Notes under the pieces: generated by a model | The model's input: only the letters and a program-made list of their open reading frames with translations | The model's database searches: none | Told to the model about the DNA's origin: nothing | Shown: positions 16,598-24,591 of the stretch, one piece after another | Layout of the letters: every line of letters starts with the position of its first letter | Position numbering within the stretch: the first letter of the stretch is position 1 | Origin: an uncultured Kushneria sp. | GTDB taxonomy: Bacteria > Pseudomonadota > Gammaproteobacteria > Pseudomonadales > Halomonadaceae | Length of the DNA: 64,000 bases | NCBI RefSeq assembly: GCF_947497025.1 | Contig: NZ_CANMFC010000001.1 | Coordinates: 652,484-716,483, forward strand | Reading direction: 5' to 3' | Program-made: the position numbers and the translations under genes

Positions 16598-17158
16598 ATG
16601 GACGCCATGGCACTACTGCTGGATCGTGAGTCGCACGGCAAGCTGGAAGGACCGGCCCCCACGGACGAGCAGATGGAGCTGATCTATCGCGCCGCCCTGC
16701 GCGCACCTGATCACGGTGAGCTGCGGCCCTGGCGCTTTATCGAGTACACCGGCGCCGGGCGAGAGACCCTCGGGGCGCTGTTTGCGCGCGCCGAGCAGGC
16801 CGATAATCCGGAGGTCAGTGATAAAACGCTTGAGAAGGCGTGTGGCAAGCCCCTGCGTGCCCCCGTGGTGATTGCTGTCATCGCGGCGGTAAGGCCGGAT
16901 CACAAGGTGCCGCGTATCGAGCAGGTCATCTCGGCCGGCTGTGCAGCCCACGCCATGCTTTACGCAGCGCATGCCCAGGGGCTTGGCGCCATGTGGCGTA
17001 CCGGCGGTTTCGCGCACCATCACATTGTGCACAAGGCAATGGGGCTTGAGCGCGAGGATGAGCTCGTGGGCTTTCTCTATCTGGGGCATTGCGCCATGGG
17101 AGACCGGGTACCAAAACCGCTCGACCCTCGCGATTTTGTCGAGCGTATTGACGGCTGA
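16598..17158 (+). CDS. ydjA: Nitroreductase family protein, YdjA type
   Basis: FMN-dependent oxidoreductase of 186 residues, one of the smallest nitroreductases; the physiological substrate is unknown. It aligns along its whole length with E. coli YdjA: APTDEQMELIYRAALRAPDHGELRPWRF (FMN phosphate and substrate side), KVPRIEQVISAGCAAHAML, GAMWRTGGFAH, and LVGFLYLGHC. The usual Arg-Arg-Ser near the start reads DRES. It follows queF by 14 bases with GCAGGAG before the ATG. Confidence 0.92.
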   Translation: MDAMALLLDRESHGKLEGPAPTDEQMELIYRAALRAPDHGELRPWRFIEYTGAGRETLGALFARAEQADNPEVSDKTLEKACGKPLRAPVVIAVIAAVRPDHKVPRIEQVISAGCAAHAMLYAAHAQGLGAMWRTGGFAHHHIVHKAMGLEREDELVGFLYLGHCAMGDRVPKPLDPRDFVERIDG

Positions 17159-17231
17159 GACTTGCAATTATCGGGCCGTCATGTCAGGATATGCGCCGTT
17201 CTCGCAGACAAGTCTGCGCGGACGACAATGC

Positions 17232-17319
17232 GGAGAGGTGTCCGAGTGGTCGAAGGAGCACGCCTGGAAAGTGTGTAAGCCGCAAGGCTTCGAGGGTTCG
17301 AATCCCTCCCTCTCCGCCA
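17232..17319 (+). tRNA. tRNA-Ser (GGA)
   Basis: 88 bases with encoded CCA; acceptor GGAGAGG/CCTCTCC, anticodon loop CTGGAAA (anticodon GGA) and a long class II variable arm. A terminator follows 14 bases later. Confidence 0.96.
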
Positions 17320-17332
17320 CGCATTCAGAATC

Positions 17333-17357
17333 AGCCGGCTCTTGTAGCCGGCTTTTT
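17333..17357 (+). terminator. Terminator of tRNA-Ser
   Basis: AGCCGGCT-CTTGT-AGCCGGCT followed by TTTT; 8-bp stem, 5-base loop. Confidence 0.88.
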
Positions 17358-17459
17358 CGTGTCTAAAAAATGGCATGAGGCAACAAGCATTGTCTGGGTC
17401 ATGCTGAAGGGCAGGGCGCCCGGGTCAGCAGGCTTTCGATACCATCGCTTCAAAACATC

Positions 17460-17494
17460 AAAGGGGAATCAGGCCAAAGTCTGGTTTCCCTTTT
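17460..17494 (+). terminator. Second hairpin with U-tract downstream of tRNA-Ser
   Basis: AAAGGGGAATCAG-GCCAAAGT-CTGGTTTCCCTTTT pairs over 13 bases (two G-U pairs) and ends in TTTT. No protein gene ends here, so it closes either tRNA-Ser read-through or an unannotated small RNA from about 17376. Confidence 0.7.
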
Positions 17495-17599
17495 CGTTTT
17501 TGGTAGGCAGTCACTCGATATCGATGATGCAGAAAATCGACCTGTCCGGCAGCGCGTTTCCGGTCCATCCTTGAAACAGCAAACAACTCAGGAGAGACC

Positions 17600-17896
17600 A
17601 TGCGCTATTTTTTCAATTACCAGTACCTTCCCATGGGTGCCGAGCAGCCGATAGATACTGGCGACGCCGTTCAGATTACTGATGAACAGACCGCCAAGCC
17701 GCCGACCCTGCCGGCCGTGGGCGATTACGTGCGCATCAACCATGTCGGCGTAGAGGAAAAGAGCTTTGCCGGTCGGGTAAAAAGCCGCCTGTTTGAATAT
17801 CAGGTGAGTGATGAGCAATCGGATCTTCATCGCTGCATGATCAATATCGTTGTGGAAGAGACCGACGAAGACTGGGGAAAGCTGATCAAGCAATAG
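17600..17896 (+). CDS. Small conserved-looking hypothetical protein
   Basis: 98 residues, acidic, no signal peptide or membrane segment: MRYFFNYQYLPMGAEQPIDT then VGDYVRINHVGVEEKSFAGRVKSRLFEY and a C-terminal INIVVEETDEDWGKLIKQ. The middle reads like a small beta-barrel (alternating hydrophobics and GDYV start). An optimal CAGGAGAGACC site precedes the ATG and codon use is like the neighbours, so I consider it a real gene. I do not recognise the family and infer no function. Monocistronic, with hairpins on both sides. Confidence 0.75.
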   Translation: MRYFFNYQYLPMGAEQPIDTGDAVQITDEQTAKPPTLPAVGDYVRINHVGVEEKSFAGRVKSRLFEYQVSDEQSDLHRCMINIVVEETDEDWGKLIKQ

Positions 17897-17906
17897 GGGC
17901 AGGGCT

Positions 17907-17939
17907 CAAGGGCGCTTGGTAATTCGCTGAGCGCCCTTG
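17907..17939. terminator. Hairpin between the hypothetical gene and acuI
   Basis: CAAGGGCGCT / AGCGCCCTTG is a perfect 10-bp stem with a 13-base loop between two convergent genes. The U-tract is poor on both sides. Confidence 0.55.
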
Positions 17940-17971
17940 TATGAGTTGATGTCTACTTCGTTTCTCGCGCT

Positions 17972-18958
17972 CTAGCGATTGACGTCGACCACCAGCCGCC
18001 CGCGAATTCTGCCGGACAGAAGATCTTCAGCGGCGTCGATGGTCTTTGAAAGGCTGATCTCCCTGATGGCCGTTTCCAGCATGTCGGTATCGAGGTCGCT
18101 GGCAAGTCGCGACCAGGTAATGTCACGTTCGGCTTGTGGCCTCGTGACGCTGTTGATGCCCAAAAGCGTGACGCCTCTCAGGATGAACGGCGCCACGGTG
18201 GCCGGAAAATCCATTCCCTGAGCCAGGCCGCAGGCCGCGACCAGTCCGTCTTCATGGGTATGGGCACAGGCGTTGGCCAGCGTATGGCTGCCGACCGAGT
18301 CGATCACGCCTGCCCAGCGCGATTTTCCCAGCGGCTTGCCCGGTGCGGAGAGTTCGTCGCGATGAATAATCCTTGATGCGCCCAATGCCTTGAGATAGTC
18401 CTGCTCTTCGGTGCGGCCGGTGGCAGCAATCACGCGATAGCCTCGCTGCGCCAGCAGCATGACGGAGAAGGTGCCCACGCCGCCGCTGGCACCGGTGACG
18501 AGCACGTCACCCTGGTCAGGTGTCAGACCGTGACGCTCTAGTGCCATGAGACTCAGCATGGCGGTATACCCCGCGGTGCCGATTGACATGGCCTGTCTTG
18601 ATGCCAGATTGTCGGGAAGACGCGTCAGCCAGGAGGATTGTACGCGTGCCTTTTGCGCCAGCCCGCCCCAGTGCTTTTCGCCAATGCCCCATCCATTGAT
18701 CAGCACATGATCACCGGGAGACCAGTCAGCGCTGTCGCTGTGTTCGACGACGCCGGCAAGGTCAATGCCCGGCACCATCGGGAATTGACGGACGACCATC
18801 CCCTTGCCCGTGATGGCCAGTGCATCCTTGTAGTTGAGCGTGCTCCAGTCAACACGCACCTGCACGTCACCTTCGGGAAGTGCCTCGGAGGCGAGCTCGG
18901 TCACCGTTGCGCTGGTGGATTGATCTTCTGTCCTTTGAATCACAATGGCACGAAACAT
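17972..18958 (-). CDS. acuI: Acrylyl-CoA reductase (NADPH), AcuI/YhdH
   Basis: Medium-chain dehydrogenase reducing acryloyl-CoA to propionyl-CoA; in marine bacteria it detoxifies acrylate made from DMSP. The 328 residues match YhdH: DWSTLNYKDALAITGKG, PGIDLAGVV, INGWGIGEKHWGGLAQ, TAGYTAM, the NADPH-binding VTGASGGVGTFSV, GASRIIHRDEL and the C-terminal GRIRGRLVVDVN. It lacks zinc ligands, as expected. I start it at the ATG at 18958 with GGGAG upstream; the frame stays open to 19045 without family support. The distant GntR regulator resembling propionate regulators may be metabolically related, but they are not adjacent. Confidence 0.94.
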   Translation of the reverse strand: MFRAIVIQRTEDQSTSATVTELASEALPEGDVQVRVDWSTLNYKDALAITGKGMVVRQFPMVPGIDLAGVVEHSDSADWSPGDHVLINGWGIGEKHWGGLAQKARVQSSWLTRLPDNLASRQAMSIGTAGYTAMLSLMALERHGLTPDQGDVLVTGASGGVGTFSVMLLAQRGYRVIAATGRTEEQDYLKALGASRIIHRDELSAPGKPLGKSRWAGVIDSVGSHTLANACAHTHEDGLVAACGLAQGMDFPATVAPFILRGVTLLGINSVTRPQAERDITWSRLASDLDTDMLETAIREISLSKTIDAAEDLLSGRIRGRLVVDVNR

Positions 18959-19534
18959 GGCGCGCTCCCTGGTCGTGAATATGGATTGGCCTGGGCATTG
19001 GCTATACATGCCCGGGTTGCGGGCATCGAGCCACGCACCCGTCATTAATCAAGCCCTCAAGCGTATCATTGAAGTCGTTTCAACAGGCGAGACGCGTTAT
19101 GACCCGGGCAGGGGCATCACCATGTCTGGCAGCTCAAGAGCGATAGAAATGGTCAGCAGGGTGTGTTCTGAAAATGCCCTGGATAGTAACGCTTTGTGTC
19201 ATCTTGACGTGTATCAAATATAGCTAAAGCAAATACTGGATACTGCAAATGGGCAGGATGCCTGGACGGTCACGGAATACCTTCTGCACAGGGATGTGCC
19301 TGTTTTCGTGCCGGTTTGTCCAGGTCTTGAGGCGAGGCCCTTTCGATTTCCTGCGGGCATAAAAAAAGGCCGGTTGCGAGGGTGCGTGACCGGCCTGAAA
19401 ATGTCGTCGTGGTTGTTCACCCGCAACGTTGCTCTATTGCTACACAAAATGTGTTTTTTGGTAACAAAAGTTTAGTTCGCGATCCTTGCTTTCCGCGTGC
19501 CCGGCATGTTGCAGTTTCTTGTGACGTGCATGCC
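18959..19534. other. 576-bp intergenic region between acuI and the acyltransferase
   Basis: No supported protein gene. It holds the acuI upstream region with an ATGCCC...GGGCAT inverted repeat at about 19008-19025, the acyltransferase terminator at 19361-19396 and otherwise unremarkable sequence. The distance from the acyltransferase stop to its terminator (about 140 bases) leaves a long 3' UTR. Confidence 0.5.
19361..19396 (-). terminator. Terminator on the minus strand after the acyltransferase
   Basis: Minus strand AGGCCGGT / ACCGGCCT stem with a 14-base loop, followed by seven T. Confidence 0.82.
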
Positions 19535-20806
19535 TCAGGCATGCCCGTGAAACATATCGGAACGGGCGCGCTTTTGCCTGTTCAAGAGCCTTTCCTGAAT
19601 GGCCATGCGCATTCGGTTCACCAGCTGCTCCTGAAACAGCAGGCATACCGCCACAACCCCTGCCAGAAAAAACGGGTACATCCAGAGTTCCCGCGTTTGC
19701 TCTCCTGCCAGCTGGATCAGTGACGATACGGAAATGGGCGCCTGGGTGGTGAACATCTCGATGGTGCCCTGCATCAGTTTTTCGATTTTCGAAGAGACCA
19801 TGTTAAGCGGCGTATGCAGGGCAAAAATGGACAGCGAGGCCACGCCCAGACGTGCTGCCAGTCTTGCCTGCGCCGTATTGCTGTCGGGTTGAAACCAGGC
19901 GCACATCAACACCAGCAGCAGTTGGGAAGGCAGCAGCAGCCCGTTATGCAGCAGGTAATACCAGCTGCCCCGAACTTCAGCATGAATCCAGGCGCTGAAT
20001 GCAAAACATCCCAGGATAAAGGCGAGACAGGCCATTGTGCCGCGCGCGCTGAAAAGCGTCGCCATCAGCAGTTTGTGGCGCAAATAAATCTGATGCAAAA
20101 CGACGCCGGCAAGAAACTCCGGCAGGCGGAAAAGAGGGTTACGGTGCATAAGACCGTGCGCAATGACGTTGTCATTGGTGCCTGTCAAAAACATGTATAG
20201 CGCCGGCAGGGCGTAGATCAGACCAATGGCAGCAAGGGCCAGCAGGGGGCGATGAATGCGTGCCAGCGCAGGGCCAATAAAGGGAAACACCAGATAAAAG
20301 AAGAACAGGGCCGACAGGGACCAGGTCGCAAAGTTGAAGGTGGTGTAAAAGGGGTTCCAGGCATGCAACAGACTGACATGCAGCAAAAGGTTGCTCATAA
20401 AGCCGCCCATACCCAGCACATGGGACGCCATGCTGCCGCCTTCCGCCCAGTCGTTGGTATTGGGAGTGACCGTGATCTGGGCAATGCCGCCTGCATTGAT
20501 GACCACCAGCGGCAGCACAATGATCAGGGCAAGGATATGTATGGGGTAAAGTGAGGCAAAGCGCTTGATCCAGAAACGCTTGTAATCAAGATGGCGCCCC
20601 TGATCCCTGCCGATATAGACATGTGCCAGCAAAAAACCGGACAGGATAAAAAAGGTACTTGTGGAGTAAAAGCCCAGACTCATGCTGCTGTATATCCACT
20701 GTACTGCCTTGATATCGCCATACTCCTTAAGGGTATGGAAAAGCACCAGGTATATCGCCAGTGCGAAACGCAGCCAGTCCAGAGCAACAAATTTTTCCCG
20801 GTGCAT
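19535..20806 (-). CDS. Membrane acyltransferase, family 3 (OafA/YrhL type)
   Basis: Multi-pass inner-membrane O-acyltransferase of 423 residues that would transfer acetyl or other acyl groups to a surface polysaccharide or lipid; the acceptor cannot be told. The N-terminus KFVALDWLRFALAIYLVLFH carries the family Arg and the catalytic His, followed by about ten membrane helices, STFFILSGFLLAHVY (helix 2 motif), RFASLYPIHIL, and a charged C-terminal tail. No periplasmic SGNH domain is fused. The gene stands alone between two long AT-richer gaps and no polysaccharide genes are near, so acquisition by transfer is possible. A GGGAG site lies 10 bases before the ATG. Confidence 0.9.
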   Translation of the reverse strand: MHREKFVALDWLRFALAIYLVLFHTLKEYGDIKAVQWIYSSMSLGFYSTSTFFILSGFLLAHVYIGRDQGRHLDYKRFWIKRFASLYPIHILALIIVLPLVVINAGGIAQITVTPNTNDWAEGGSMASHVLGMGGFMSNLLLHVSLLHAWNPFYTTFNFATWSLSALFFFYLVFPFIGPALARIHRPLLALAAIGLIYALPALYMFLTGTNDNVIAHGLMHRNPLFRLPEFLAGVVLHQIYLRHKLLMATLFSARGTMACLAFILGCFAFSAWIHAEVRGSWYYLLHNGLLLPSQLLLVLMCAWFQPDSNTAQARLAARLGVASLSIFALHTPLNMVSSKIEKLMQGTIEMFTTQAPISVSSLIQLAGEQTRELWMYPFFLAGVVAVCLLFQEQLVNRMRMAIQERLLNRQKRARSDMFHGHA

Positions 20807-21161
20807 GGAATAATACTCCCTGTTGGGCTTGTAATGACAGGCATGTCAGCAAAATGTTACTTAATGATTTTTTAGGTCATTACACGTAAGCTTGGGGGTT
20901 CACAGTAATGGATAGACTGCGCTATATAAATGTTTGCTCTGTGCCATATTGAGCGCCCATGAGTCCGCCTTAAGGCTGATGTAAAAGCCTGAGCACATCG
21001 GCATAACGAAGGATTAAAAATATAGTTTTTAGCTATCAGGGTTTGGCTGATATAAGCCTGTGGCAAGAGGCAGAAAACAGACTCCTTTGTTAAACTCGTG
21101 ATCACGATATTGATGTTGTCGGGCTTGGCGGCCTGACTGGCAACGAGACAGGAGCGCGATA
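20807..21161. promoter_or_regulatory. 355-bp AT-rich divergent control region with a 12-bp palindrome
   Basis: The gap serves the acyltransferase (leftward) and the 6-phosphogluconate dehydrogenase (rightward). It is clearly AT-richer than its surroundings. A perfect palindrome TCGTGATCACGA lies at 21096-21107, about 55 bases before the gnd start, where a repressor could act. I could not fix a promoter with confidence and see no small gene. Confidence 0.5.
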
Positions 21162-22157
21162 GTGAAACTAGGAATTGTTGGTCTTGGCAGAATGGGCGGC
21201 AATATTACGCGCCGCCTGATGGACGCCGGTCACGAATGCGCCGTGTTCGATACCAGTAATGAGACAAGAGAAGCCCTTCAAAAGGATGGCGCCGACAGCG
21301 CAGATTCCCTGAAGGCTTTAGTGGAAAGGCTCCCCGCACCGCGCAATATCTGGCTGATGCTGCCGGCAGGCGAGATTACTGAATCCACCATCAGCAAGCT
21401 GTCGGAACTGCTTGAGCCGGGCGATACGTTGATCGAAGGTGGCAATGCCTTTTTCAAGGACGATGTCCGTCGCGCTCGCGAGCTTGGTGAAAAGGGCCTG
21501 CATTACGTTGATGTCGGCGTATCCGGCGGCGTATGGGGTCGTGAACGTGGCTATTGCCTGATGATTGGTGGCGAGAAGGACATTGTCGAGCGTCTGGACC
21601 CCATTTTCGATACGCTTGCGCCCGGCTCCGGCGATATTGAAAAGACGCCCGGTCGTGAAGATGAGCGTTTTGATGGCCGCGCCGAACAGGGCTATCTCCA
21701 CTGCGGTCCTGTCGGTGCCGGTCACTTCGTCAAGATGGTTCACAACGGCATTGAGTACGGCATGATGCAGGCCTATGCCGAAGGTTTTGACATTCTCAAG
21801 AATCGTAACCTTGAGACGCTGCCCGAAGGCGAACGCTATGAGCTTGATCTGGCAGACATTGCCGAGCTCTGGCGTCGCGGCAGTGTGATCTCCTCCTGGC
21901 TTCTGGATCTCACTTCGATCGCCCTGTCCGAAGATCATGATCTCGAGCAGTATAGCGGCCAGGTCAACGATTCCGGTGAAGGACGCTGGACGATCGAGGC
22001 GGCCATTGAAGAGGCCGTGCCCGCCAACGTGTTGACCAGTGCGCTCTTTACGCGCTTTCGTTCGCGCAGCGATAATACCTACGGCGAAAAACTGCTGTCT
22101 GCCATGCGTCAGCAGTTTGGCGGTCATGTGGAAACACCCATGTCGCCCACCGAATGA
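21162..22157 (+). CDS. gnd: 6-phosphogluconate dehydrogenase, short NAD-type
   Basis: Oxidative decarboxylation of 6-phosphogluconate to ribulose 5-phosphate. The 331 residues are the short form (YqeC/GntZ-like), not the 470-residue NADP form. Seen: N-terminal Rossmann [41 protein letters not shown], the catalytic [20 protein letters not shown], and [22 protein letters not shown] with the catalytic Lys and the substrate-binding HNGIEY. The start is GTG, supported by CAGGAGCG upstream. Asp33 after the second beta strand (FDTSN) in place of Asn-Arg is consistent with preference for NAD, by inference. Confidence 0.94.
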   Translation: MKLGIVGLGRMGGNITRRLMDAGHECAVFDTSNETREALQKDGADSADSLKALVERLPAPRNIWLMLPAGEITESTISKLSELLEPGDTLIEGGNAFFKDDVRRARELGEKGLHYVDVGVSGGVWGRERGYCLMIGGEKDIVERLDPIFDTLAPGSGDIEKTPGREDERFDGRAEQGYLHCGPVGAGHFVKMVHNGIEYGMMQAYAEGFDILKNRNLETLPEGERYELDLADIAELWRRGSVISSWLLDLTSIALSEDHDLEQYSGQVNDSGEGRWTIEAAIEEAVPANVLTSALFTRFRSRSDNTYGEKLLSAMRQQFGGHVETPMSPTE

Positions 22158-22181
22158 GTTTTCAACGTATTCGATGAGCAG

Positions 22182-22210
22182 GGGCCGCTTTTGCGGCCCT
22201 TTCTCTTTTT
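22182..22210 (+). terminator. Terminator after gnd
   Basis: GGGCCGC-TTTT-GCGGCCC followed by TTTCTCTTTTT. Confidence 0.88.
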
Positions 22211-22252
22211 CGGAAAGGCCCATATGGCAACTGATGGAGATACGAAAAGCGA

Positions 22253-23434
22253 ATGAATCACTGGGATGTCGTGATCATTGGTGCCGGTGCCGCAGGCATG
22301 ATGTGCGCTTTACAGGCCGGCTATCGCGGCAGACGCGTTCTGCTGCTGGATCACGTTAAACGCCCCGGCAAGAAAATCCTGATGTCGGGTGGCGGGCGAT
22401 GCAACTTTACCAATATGGCAACGGCCCCCGGTCATTTTTTCTCGCGTAATCCGCACTTCACCATTTCTGCCCTCAGGCGCTATACGCCAAACGACTTTGT
22501 AGAGATGGTCGAACGCCATGGTATTGAACCGGTCGAAAAGGCACCGGGACAGCTTTTTTGTGCCGATTCCAGTCAGCCGATCGTGGATATGCTGTTGACC
22601 GAATGCCAGTGGGCCGGTGTAGAGCTCAGGCTGTCGACGTCGATCGAGCACGTGGATGTCCAGGGCGAGGGCGTTGTGCTATCGACCTCAACCGGGCAGG
22701 TACTGGCGGACAAGCTGGTTATCGCGACCGGTGGGCTCTCGATTCCAACGCTTGGTGCGACCGGTTTTGCCTACGACATCGCCCGTCAATACGGCCTTGA
22801 GGTCATCAAGCCTCGTCCGGCGCTGGTGCCACTGACGCTTGATATGCCATGGAAAGAGCGCATGGCGGCGCTGTCGGGTGTGTCTGCCCCAACCATCGTA
22901 CGATGCGGTGAGGGGAGCTATCGGGACGCGACGCTCCTGACCCATCGTGGACTTTCAGGCCCGGCCATTTTGCAGGCGTCGAGTCACTGGCAGGGCGGTC
23001 ACGAGCTTTACATCAACTGGCTGCCGGACGTGGATGATCTTTCTGCCACGCTTAAAGGCGTACGTCAGGACGCGCCCAGAAAAACGCCTGGCGGCTGGTT
23101 GAGTGAGCATCTGCCCAGGAGACTGGCGCAGGCGCTGGAAGAGTGGCTGGGACTTTCCGGCGTCATGGCAGACTACAGCAATCAGAAGCTTGAAACGCTT
23201 GCCCGACAGATCACGGACTTCACGATCAAGCCGGCAGGAACGGAAGGGTGGCGCACGGCCGAGGTGACCATTGGCGGCATCGACACCCGTGCCATTTCAT
23301 CAAAGAGTTTCGCCGTTCATGGCAAACCCGGGCTGCATTTTATCGGAGAAGCCCTTGATGTGACGGGCCAGCTGGGCGGGTTCAACTTTCAGTGGGCATG
23401 GGCTTCGGGGTATGCCTGCGCGCAGGCGCTTTAG
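22253..23434 (+). CDS. HI0933/BaiN-type FAD-dependent oxidoreductase (YhiN)
   Basis: Flavoprotein of 393 residues; the family is widely conserved but its substrate in proteobacteria is not established, and the bile-acid name BaiN should not be read as function here. Motifs: FAD-binding DVVIIGAGAAGMMCA at the N-terminus, GKKILMSGGGRCNFTN, VIATGGLSIPTLGATGFAYDIA, LTHRGLSGPAILQ, AEVTIGGIDTR and the C-terminal GLHFIGEALDVTGQLGGFNFQWAWASGYA. All are standard for the family. It is monocistronic and convergent to the yqj cluster. Confidence 0.92.
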   Translation: MNHWDVVIIGAGAAGMMCALQAGYRGRRVLLLDHVKRPGKKILMSGGGRCNFTNMATAPGHFFSRNPHFTISALRRYTPNDFVEMVERHGIEPVEKAPGQLFCADSSQPIVDMLLTECQWAGVELRLSTSIEHVDVQGEGVVLSTSTGQVLADKLVIATGGLSIPTLGATGFAYDIARQYGLEVIKPRPALVPLTLDMPWKERMAALSGVSAPTIVRCGEGSYRDATLLTHRGLSGPAILQASSHWQGGHELYINWLPDVDDLSATLKGVRQDAPRKTPGGWLSEHLPRRLAQALEEWLGLSGVMADYSNQKLETLARQITDFTIKPAGTEGWRTAEVTIGGIDTRAISSKSFAVHGKPGLHFIGEALDVTGQLGGFNFQWAWASGYACAQAL

Positions 23435-23477
23435 TGCCTGTGCGCAGGGAAAAACGGCTGCGACTTCATGGCCATGA

Positions 23478-23759
23478 CTAGCGCCCAATCATTTTTTTGG
23501 CACGGCGCGCCATCGTGTAGACAACGATGGAGCGCTTGAACAGCCTGCCGACTCGGCCCTTGTTGCGTGACAGCATGGTTACCAGAAGTCCAGAGCCCAA
23601 CAGGATTGGCCCCTTGTAGCGAGAAACCTGCTGCCACCCATGGTCAATCGGGGCAGTGGCCTCATTCCAGTCACGAACCGCACTCGTAATCTGGAGACGC
23701 TCCTGCATGATGCGCTGTTCGAAGCGATGGCGCCGGGCAGCCAGTTCATCTTTCTTCAT
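23478..23759 (-). CDS. YqjK-like protein
   Basis: 93 residues, basic, with an N-terminal helical region (KKDELAARRHRFEQRIMQERL) and one hydrophobic stretch (GPILLGSGLLVTML) before a basic tail. It resembles YqjK, the third gene of the yqjD-yqjE-yqjK set in enterobacteria; function unknown. The ATG at 23759 has GGAG 7 bases upstream and lies within the end of yqjE (14-bp overlap), a typical coupled start. Confidence 0.78.
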   Translation of the reverse strand: MKKDELAARRHRFEQRIMQERLQITSAVRDWNEATAPIDHGWQQVSRYKGPILLGSGLLVTMLSRNKGRVGRLFKRSIVVYTMARRAKKMIGR

Positions 23760-24171
23760 GGCGTTCTCCCACACGGGTGTGGTCGATGCGCGTTTGATCC
23801 AGCAATTCCTTGTCTTCACTAAAGCGGGCAAGCGTTGAGCGCAAAAGGCTTGGCTCGCGCGAAATGGAACGCACACGCAGCGCCACCAGAAGCCCCGAGA
23901 CGATCAGTACGCCGGCAGCAATGCCAATGGCCAGCAGACGGTGATCCTGCCAAAAGGCCACGATGATCAAAAGCATCAGCATGCCGATGCCAAAGGCAAA
24001 AAGCATTAGCGCAATGCCCGAGAGCAACAGCAGAGAAAAAAGTCTTGCGCGTTCTTCCTGAAGCTCGATAACAGCAAGACGCAAACGTGTCTCGCCGGTA
24101 TCCAGAAGGTTTCTTAGAAGACGTCGCGCGGCCAGAATAACGCGTTCGGCCGGGCCGCTACCGGAAGACAT
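23746..24171 (-). CDS. yqjE: Phage holin superfamily III / YqjE membrane protein
   Basis: 141 residues with two strong membrane helices (LFSLLLLSGIALMLFAFGIGMLMLL and LLAIGIAAGVLIVSGLLVAL) between an N-terminal amphipathic region and a charged tail. This is the YqjE (DUF/holin-like) layout; a holin role in the host is not implied. Start ATG 24171 overlaps the yqjD stop as TAATG. Confidence 0.85.
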   Translation of the reverse strand: MSSGSGPAERVILAARRLLRNLLDTGETRLRLAVIELQEERARLFSLLLLSGIALMLFAFGIGMLMLLIIVAFWQDHRLLAIGIAAGVLIVSGLLVALRVRSISREPSLLRSTLARFSEDKELLDQTRIDHTRVGERHEER

Positions 24172-24497
24172 TAGCTGCGACCGAGAATCAGACCTACGAC
24201 AACACCAAGGGCCGCACCGTAGCCGACACTCTTCCATGGATTGCTGCGTACGTACTGGTCGGCACATTCCATGCTGTCCTGTGCCTGATGTCGAACGCGT
24301 TCGCCACTGGTCGACAGGCGCTGACGGGTTTCTGTCAGCCTGGCTTGTGCACGTTCACGAAGGCGAGCCACGTTTTCACGAGAGTCATCAGCAGTGGCAT
24401 GCATCAACTCCTCGATCGTGCTGGATAACTGACGCAAATCCTCGCGCAGCTGATCCTGAGTGTCGTTTTCATTACCTCTAATCGGCTTCATGGCCAT
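24171..24497 (-). CDS. yqjD: ElaB/YqjD family ribosome-associated membrane-anchored protein
   Basis: 108 residues: an N-terminal coiled-coil-like region (QLREDLRQLSSTIEELMHAT, then ERAQARLTETRQRL) and a C-terminal single membrane helix WKSVGYGAALGVVVGLILGRS with glycine-zipper spacing. E. coli YqjD/ElaB bind ribosomes at the membrane in stationary phase, which fits the presence of rmf in the window, though not adjacent. I start it at ATG 24497, 8 bases after GGAGG. First gene of the yqjD-yqjE-yqjK operon. Confidence 0.9.
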   Translation of the reverse strand: MAMKPIRGNENDTQDQLREDLRQLSSTIEELMHATADDSRENVARLRERAQARLTETRQRLSTSGERVRHQAQDSMECADQYVRSNPWKSVGYGAALGVVVGLILGRS

Positions 24498-24591
24498 GCT
24501 ATGTCCCTCCGTTGACAATAAAATTGCATACTCATCATAGCAGCATGGCCGAAGGCATCAATGTAAAGAGATCATGCGTTCCGCAAGAGAC

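Noticed and set aside
19214..19447. 77-residue minus-strand frame in the acuI-acyltransferase gap
   Set aside because: It runs through the acyltransferase terminator hairpin and has no ribosome site or recognisable sequence.
22182..22210. Riboswitch or attenuator after gnd
   Set aside because: The structure is a simple 7-bp GC stem with a T-rich tail between two same-strand genes; a plain terminator explains it.
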